Positions 59,717 to 64,000 of a DNA stretch of 64,000 nt are shown here, in pieces; the stretch's first letter is position 1; every line of letters starts with the position of its first letter. Source of the stretch: an uncultured Roseburia sp. (GTDB lineage Bacteria; Bacillota; Clostridia; Lachnospirales; Lachnospiraceae); contig CANRSX010000003.1 in assembly GCA_947642555.1 (NCBI GenBank), positions 62,001-126,000 of the forward strand, in the 5' to 3' direction. The position numbers were made by a program, and so were the translations under genes. The notes beneath the pieces are model-generated. The model saw nothing but the letters and a program-made list of their open reading frames with translations, did no database searches and was not told the DNA's origin.

Positions 59717-60697
59717 TCAGCGGTTTCGCTTTAAAATGCGGATATCGGCGCCAAACAGCTTGATCAGGGTATAATTGCTGGAAATCCGCGACAACACCCG
59801 TTCGGAATACGTATCCGCCAGCTGGTTCATCCCCAGGTTTGTGGAGATGATCGTGGATCTTTTGCCGAGAATCCGTTCATTCAGGCACAAAAACAGCTGG
59901 GATGCGGTAAAGGAATTTGCCAGCTCTGTGCCGAGATCATCGATGATTAAAAGGTCGCAGTCGAAAATATTCCGGTGAGCGGCGATGGCGTCCGCGTCCT
60001 TCTGGAAGACGCCCCTGCTTAATATATCAAATAACTGGAAGGACGTAAAGTAGATTACGGAATATCCCTGATCCATCAGCGCTTTTGCCACACAGTTGGA
60101 TAAAAAGGTCTTCCCGATGCCGGTGTCGCCGTAAATATAGAGATTGGAAAACGAATCTCCGAAATGGCGGACAAAATCCAGGCATTTCGCCACCGCGTCC
60201 TTTGCCGTGGCCAGGGAAGAGAGCCCGGTGGCCGGATTGATCTCCTCATCGGAATAATAATCAAAAGAAAACGTCTCAAAATTCTCGGCCTTCAGCACCT
60301 CCTTTAAGCTGGACTGTGTGTAGATCAGGTCAATGGCGGCCTGTTTAAAACAGTGGCAGCGTTTCCCGTCGATAAACCCGGTGTCCCGACAGTCCGGACA
60401 GGTGAAGACCGGTTCAAAATAATCCGCGGGAAAGCCGTTTCTGGCAAGCAGCTCCTCCTTTTTCCGGCGGTAGCCGGCCAGCTGCTCCTGCAGGCCGGCG
60501 AGCGCATTCTCCTCGCCGTCCAGAAGCTTTCTGGCCTGCGCGACAGAACAGGACGCGATGGCGTCGTCGATCTCTTTTAACGCAGGGATCCGCGCATAGG
60601 CGTCCGCAATCCGTTTTTCGAGTATCCGGCGGTTTTTTAGCTGCCTGGCGTCGTATCCGCGGAGGATCTCATCATATTGTGAATTTGTCAGGGACAT
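59717..60697 (-). CDS. dnaI: DnaI/DnaC-type replicative helicase loader ATPase
   Basis: 326 residues. Loads the replicative helicase at origins or restart sites. N-terminal helical region with a zinc-binding cluster (CPDC ... RCHCF, about residues 108-125). AAA+ ATPase core with Walker A GDTGIGKTFLSNC (about 195), Walker B DCDLLIIDDLGTE (about 250), sensor-like STIISTNLGMNQL and the arginine-finger region ERVLSRI. Only 16 bp separate it from dnaD upstream, and prs follows after 47 bp. The role, DnaI- or DnaC-like, is inferred from the fold and the partner dnaD. Confidence 0.92.
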   Translation of the reverse strand: MSLTNSQYDEILRGYDARQLKNRRILEKRIADAYARIPALKEIDDAIASCSVAQARKLLDGEENALAGLQEQLAGYRRKKEELLARNGFPADYFEPVFTCPDCRDTGFIDGKRCHCFKQAAIDLIYTQSSLKEVLKAENFETFSFDYYSDEEINPATGLSSLATAKDAVAKCLDFVRHFGDSFSNLYIYGDTGIGKTFLSNCVAKALMDQGYSVIYFTSFQLFDILSRGVFQKDADAIAAHRNIFDCDLLIIDDLGTELANSFTASQLFLCLNERILGKRSTIISTNLGMNQLADTYSERVLSRISSNYTLIKLFGADIRILKRNR

Positions 60698-60713
60698 GGC
60701 ACCCTCCTTCGGT

Positions 60714-61829
60714 TCAGCGGACTGTAGTGGTTAAAAGCAGCTTCTCGAGTTTGTCGTAATCGTACGAGCGCTGCGGGAAATTGTTAAATTTGTTCCTGGA
60801 CGGCATCGCTGCCGCCGGCGCTGCCGCGGTATGCTTTTTCTTTTTCTGATGCTCCGCGTCCAGGGCCGCCAGGTCGGCCGGCGTATGTACATTCTGCCTG
60901 TTCCAGCTGGTTAAGATGGAATCCGCATACGCGAACCCGGGCTCATGGATCGCCTGTATGGTGCGCCTGCAGGCTTCGGCGATCAGCTCGTCCGAAAAGC
61001 CGTACTCGGAGGACCATTTTTTTACCAGCGCAAGCTCGGCCGGAATGAGCTTCCTGCCGGTGATGCCAAATGAGTTCATCACAGTATAGTATACCCTGCT
61101 GTGGATATTGTCAGCCAGCTTTGCTTCCTCCACGGTCGTAATTCCGTCATCGGCCCAGCGCAGCGCGGCTTTTTCGATGTAACGGATGCTGGTATGCCTG
61201 CTGTTGACGCAGGATTCAATCAGATATTCGATCAGCTCGGCGGAAAAGCCGAGGCCGTCGTGCAGATACAGGATGGTCTGAATATCCGTGTCGTTTAACG
61301 TGCGGCCTAAGTAGCGCTCCGCGATAAACAAAAGCTCCTCGATCGCTTCATTCTGACGGAACTGGCGGATGTCATCCCTGGTATAGGACTTTTTCACGGC
61401 GGGAACGGGAGCCGGAGCCTTTTCCGCCGGCAGGGAAGTATTCTGCGGCAGAACGGGATCCGGCGCGGGATCCGCCGGGGCGGCGCTGTCCGTGCCGGCC
61501 GCGTCCGGGGCGGCGCTGGCGCGCGTGCGCGGTGTGGAATCCAGAAGGCAGATCCCGGTCAGGTTTTTGCTCTCGTCGTATTCCAGACGAAGCAGATTCA
61601 TGCGCTCCCAGTAGCAGAGGGCGCGCCTGATATCCTTTTCCGTATGGTCGAACTTGTCCGCGATCGAAGAAATGGAAAAGTCAGCCTCCGGTATATTCAT
61701 CAGACGTAGCAGATAAAGGTAGATTTTGACAAATTCCCCGTTTGCGTCGGACATATATTCATCGATAAACGTATTTGAGACACTTGTAGCAGAAATCGGA
61801 TTGTCGCTGTGAAGTGTGATGTTCGCCAT
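60714..61829 (-). CDS. dnaD: DnaD-domain replication initiation protein
   Basis: 371 residues. Two-part primosome protein: an N-terminal winged-helix domain (ANGEFVKIYLYLLRLMN, SISSIADKFDHTEKDIRRALCYWE, about 28-90), a Pro/Ala/Asp-rich linker (about 100-160), and a C-terminal DnaD/DnaB-like domain (SFSAELIEYLIESCVNSRHTSIRYIEKAALRWADDGI and WSSEYGFSDELIAEACRRTIQAIHEPGFAYADSILTSWNRQ). The ATG at 61829 has GAGGG 8 nt upstream; starts further up overlap the promoter. First gene of dnaD-dnaI-prs, expressed from the promoter at 61876-61904 with a DnaA-box cluster just upstream. GC-rich linker with several Ala/Pro repeats. Confidence 0.92.
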   Translation of the reverse strand: MANITLHSDNPISATSVSNTFIDEYMSDANGEFVKIYLYLLRLMNIPEADFSISSIADKFDHTEKDIRRALCYWERMNLLRLEYDESKNLTGICLLDSTPRTRASAAPDAAGTDSAAPADPAPDPVLPQNTSLPAEKAPAPVPAVKKSYTRDDIRQFRQNEAIEELLFIAERYLGRTLNDTDIQTILYLHDGLGFSAELIEYLIESCVNSRHTSIRYIEKAALRWADDGITTVEEAKLADNIHSRVYYTVMNSFGITGRKLIPAELALVKKWSSEYGFSDELIAEACRRTIQAIHEPGFAYADSILTSWNRQNVHTPADLAALDAEHQKKKKHTAAAPAAAMPSRNKFNNFPQRSYDYDKLEKLLLTTTVR

Positions 61830-61875
61830 AATCATAACCCTCTTTCCAGTATTTTTCCATGCGTCGTGCCCATGC

Positions 61876-61904
61876 ATTATAGCACAGGTTTGCCGGATTG
61901 AGAA
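61876..61904 (-). promoter_or_regulatory. Promoter for dnaD-dnaI-prs
   Basis: Minus strand: -35 TTCTCA (61899-61904), 17-bp spacer, perfect -10 TATAAT (61876-61881). DnaA-box-like sites begin 46 bp upstream of the -35. Confidence 0.65.
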
Positions 61905-61949
61905 GTACATTTTAAAGTACAAAACGGGCGGAAATGACGCCGCGTTTTT

Positions 61950-62055
61950 TGTGGAAAATGTGGATAATACCCGTTTTTTACCAGAATATCTGCGAAAAAA
62001 ATCCACATCCGGCTGTGGAAAAAATTTCCGCGTCTGATGTGGATCATGTGGATAA
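61950..62055. promoter_or_regulatory. Cluster of six DnaA-box-like sites
   Basis: Plus-strand TGTGGAAAA (61950-61958), perfect TGTGGATAA (61959-61967), TGTGGAAAA (62014-62022), TGTGGATCA (62038-62046), perfect TGTGGATAA (62047-62055), and a minus-strand TGTGGATTT (61999-62007) lie within 106 bp. TGTGGATAA is the exact complement of the DnaA box TTATCCACA. The cluster sits in the gap between the murC stop and the dnaD promoter. Function, either DnaA-controlled dnaD transcription or DnaA binding elsewhere, is an inference. Confidence 0.75.
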
Positions 62056-62056
62056 G

Positions 62057-63436
62057 TCAGAGCTTAAGCAGGTGCTCCCCCACATTTACGATATTTCCGG
62101 CGCCCATAGTTATCAACAGATCACCGTTCATACAATTTTCCAATAAAAATTGTTCGACCTCCGGAAATGTCGGGAAATACCGGCAGTCGACGCCGCGCTC
62201 CTTTAAGCGGACCAGGATATCCTGCGAGCTGACCCCGTAGATATTTTTTTCCCTGGCGGCATAGATGTCGGTCAGGACGACGAGGTCGGCCATGGAGAGC
62301 ACCTTTACGAAATCGGGGAGAAACGCCTTTACCCGGGAGTAGGTGTGCGGCTGAAACGCGAGGACAAGGCGGTTATGCGGCCAGGCTGCCGCCGCGTTTA
62401 ACGTGGCCTCGATCTCGGTCGGATGGTGCGCGTAATCGTCGATGATGGTGACGCCGTTTACACAGCCCTTGTACTGGAACCGGCGCTCCGTTCCGCCAAA
62501 GGAAGAGAGTCCGTCCGCGATGATTTCCTCTGAAAGCCCCGCGTCAAGCGTGAGCGCGATGGCAGCCAGGGAATTCATCACATTGTGCATGCCGGGAACG
62601 CCGAGCGATACGGTAAGGACCGGTTCGCCGTGATGCATGGCGGTGAAGGTGGCGCGCGCGTGATCGTCAAATGTAATATCCGCAGGGTAGTAATCGCTCG
62701 TCTCATCCTGGCCGAACGTGATGACCCGCGCGGCGATCCCGTCGACTAACCCGCGGTAATCGGGGATGTCTCCGTTTATGATGACGGCGCCGCCCGCCTT
62801 TGTGTTGCAGGCGAATTTGCGGAAGGAGGCGCGGATATCGTCAAGGTCTTTAAAAAAGTCCATATGCTCCGCTTCCACATTTAAGATCACGCTGTACTTC
62901 GGATAAAAATGCAGAAAGCTGTTCGTGTATTCGCAGGCTTCGGAGATAAAGGTATCCGAGTGCCCGACCTTCAGATTGCTGCCGATCGCCGGCAGGATTC
63001 CGCCGACGGTAATGGTGGGATCGCACTCCGCCGTAAGGAAGATCTGGCTGATGATGGAGGTGGTTGTCGTCTTGCCGTGCGTGCCGGCCACCGCGATGGA
63101 ATTGGAATAATTATCCATGATCTGGCCGAGTAGCTCCGCGCGCGTTAAAAGCGGCAGATTCCGTTTTTTCGCCGCGACAAATTCCGGGTTGTCGGAAGCG
63201 ATGGCGGCGGTATAGACGACCAGATCGATCGTATCGCCCAGATTCGAGGCGTTCTGCCCGATGAATACGGGAATCCCCATGGAAGATAAGTGTTCCGTCA
63301 GCGCGGAGGCCGTCCGGTCGGATCCGGAAACCGTAAATCCTTCCCGGAGAAGGATCTCCGCGAGCCCGCTCATGCTGATTCCTCCGATCCCGATAAAATG
63401 GATATGTATGGGTTTTTTAAAGTTGATTTTATACAT
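62057..63436 (-). CDS. murC: UDP-N-acetylmuramate-L-alanine ligase
   Basis: 459 residues. Adds L-Ala to UDP-MurNAc in peptidoglycan synthesis. Seen: the N-terminal Rossmann-like KPIHIHFIGIGGISMSGLAEILL, the ATP-binding AVAGTHGKTTTTSI, the YTNSFLHFYPKYSVILNVEAEHMDFF region of the central domain, IDDYAHHPTEIEATL, and a C-terminal GDLLITMGAGNI. Length fits the family. The start was set at 63436, where AGGAAGG stands about 9 nt upstream; the longer frame to 63481 has none. Transcribed leftward toward the dnaD region from the promoter at 63480-63508. Confidence 0.96.
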   Translation of the reverse strand: MYKINFKKPIHIHFIGIGGISMSGLAEILLREGFTVSGSDRTASALTEHLSSMGIPVFIGQNASNLGDTIDLVVYTAAIASDNPEFVAAKKRNLPLLTRAELLGQIMDNYSNSIAVAGTHGKTTTTSIISQIFLTAECDPTITVGGILPAIGSNLKVGHSDTFISEACEYTNSFLHFYPKYSVILNVEAEHMDFFKDLDDIRASFRKFACNTKAGGAVIINGDIPDYRGLVDGIAARVITFGQDETSDYYPADITFDDHARATFTAMHHGEPVLTVSLGVPGMHNVMNSLAAIALTLDAGLSEEIIADGLSSFGGTERRFQYKGCVNGVTIIDDYAHHPTEIEATLNAAAAWPHNRLVLAFQPHTYSRVKAFLPDFVKVLSMADLVVLTDIYAAREKNIYGVSSQDILVRLKERGVDCRYFPTFPEVEQFLLENCMNGDLLITMGAGNIVNVGEHLLKL

Positions 63437-63479
63437 ATACTGATACCTTCCTGTTCTTTGATGAGATCTGATATAGCCC

Positions 63480-63508
63480 ATTATAACCCTATCTTATTAA
63501 AATGCAAA
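63480..63508 (-). promoter_or_regulatory. Promoter for murC
   Basis: Minus strand: -35 TTTGCA (63503-63508), 17-bp spacer, perfect -10 TATAAT (63480-63485). Predicted transcription start near 63473. Confidence 0.65.
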
Positions 63509-63623
63509 TTGTTTTGGGATAATTTTTCTTCGACACACCCGGTAAAATGATGTAAAATCCTGACAAGTTTTGTGCAACCTGTCAAAAATTGCAAAGAACA
63601 GGAGAGAAAATTGTGAAAGCTAA

Positions 63624-63652
63624 TATACAGAAAATGCGGGGTGTGTTATACT
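63624..63652 (+). promoter_or_regulatory. Promoter for glgC
   Basis: -35 TATACA (63624-63629), 17-bp spacer, -10 TATACT (63647-63652) with the TG extension, TGT, directly before it. Confidence 0.5.
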
Positions 63653-63724
63653 GTATGTAAATGTAGCGGGCAGTGCCAGGACAGGGAATGGCAGGCGTGC
63701 AGGGAAGGCAGGAGGTAATCTGCT

Positions 63725-64000
63725 ATGATTCGAAAGGAAATGATCGCAATGCTCCTGGCCGGAGGACAGGGGAGCCGGCTGGGGGTGCTCACAGCCGGTG
63801 TCGCGAAGCCGGCCGTCGCCTTTGGAGGAAAATACAGAATCATCGATTTTCCGCTCAGCAACTGTATCAATTCAGGGATCGATACGGTGGGAGTGCTGAC
63901 CCAGTATCAGCCGCTTCGGCTCAATACCCATATCGGGATCGGGATCCCGTGGGATCTGGACCGGAATAACGGCGGGGTTACGATACTTCCGCCTTACGGG
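63725..64000 (+). CDS. glgC: Glucose-1-phosphate adenylyltransferase (3' end cut by window)
   Basis: Only the first 92 residues are in the window. The enzyme makes ADP-glucose for glycogen. The opening [23 protein letters not shown] carries the nucleotide-binding [32 protein letters not shown] and [19 protein letters not shown] are diagnostic of GlgC. AGGAGG is 9 nt before the ATG. In many Firmicutes glgC is followed by glgD; that lies outside this window. The N-terminal sequence gives a firm family call despite the truncation. Confidence 0.93.
   Translation, partial: MIRKEMIAMLLAGGQGSRLGVLTAGVAKPAVAFGGKYRIIDFPLSNCINSGIDTVGVLTQYQPLRLNTHIGIGIPWDLDRNNGGVTILPPYG

Noticed and set aside
61950-62055. 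Chromosomal origin oriC
   Set aside because: No dnaA, dnaN or rpmH gene is nearby and the window contains no skew evidence; the cluster is kept as a DnaA-binding site only.
62110-62118. Extra DnaA-like box TTATCAACA
   Set aside because: Lies inside the coding end of murC and has one mismatch; probably coincidental and not part of the cluster at 61950-62055.

Overview
The window looks like a chromosomal segment of a spore-forming Clostridia, most probably Lachnospiraceae. The grounds are dipicolinate synthase genes (dpaA-dpaB), consistent AGGAGG ribosome binding sites, sigma-A promoters, a PorCDAB-type ketoacid:ferredoxin oxidoreductase, a flavodiiron protein (anaerobe), YesM/YesN-type two-component systems and DUF4474/DUF6465/TSCPD family proteins. 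No tRNA, rRNA, CRISPR array, prophage or insertion sequence was seen. The two ends cut metQ (left) and glgC (right).

Layout. 0-3.6 kb: metNIQ methionine importer and a DegV/FakB-type fatty-acid-binding protein, with a striking triple operator just downstream of the degV promoter. 3.8-6.7 kb: LysM protein, DUF4474 protein and metallophosphoesterase operon. 6.7-10.6 kb: aspartate kinase, a 0.9 kb non-coding stretch carrying an orphan minus-strand promoter and degenerate repeats, then dpaA-dpaB with a sigma-K-like promoter. 10.6-17.3 kb: TSCPD protein, secA, flavodiiron protein, a macro-domain fusion protein and a VWA protein. 17.1-30.7 kb: an acidic-glycan utilisation locus, with YesL, DUF2264, GH88, two permeases and a solute-binding protein on the minus strand, diverging from a YesM/YesN pair, a cytoplasmic heparinase II/III-type lyase and a GNAT protein. 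30.7-34.9 kb: a second DegV and the porCDAB operon. 34.9-40 kb: an orphan sugar-binding lipoprotein with a hybrid histidine kinase, and a MATE exporter. 40-42.1 kb: a MmcQ/YjbR protein and a repeat-bearing membrane protein. 42.1-54 kb: a second glycan locus, with carboxylesterase, GH31, an AraC regulator, a second YesM/YesN pair and an LplB/LplC/LipO-type transporter. 54-58.4 kb: small and surface proteins and an atypical HPr-like protein. 58.5-64 kb: prs, dnaI and dnaD behind a dense DnaA-box cluster, murC, and the start of glgC.

How the genes work together. In the first glycan locus the importer would bring acidic oligosaccharides into the cell. There the lyase, which has no signal peptide, would create unsaturated uronyl ends for GH88 to remove, and YesM/YesN would sense the sugar. 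The second locus pairs an alpha-xylosidase-like GH31 with its own importer and regulators. Methionine import, aspartate-family flux (lysC), dipicolinate synthesis, replication initiation (dnaD/dnaI) and wall synthesis (murC) are housekeeping.

The observations most worth follow-up are the 16-bp-phased operator array at degV, the DnaA-box cluster before dnaD-dnaI-prs, the orphan repeat-rich transcription unit at 8.1-8.9 kb, the macro/VWA pair, the sensor kinase with its own binding protein, and the HPr-like protein that keeps His15 and Ser46 but not Arg17. Everything was read by eye: promoter, terminator and family calls rest on motif recognition, not on searches.
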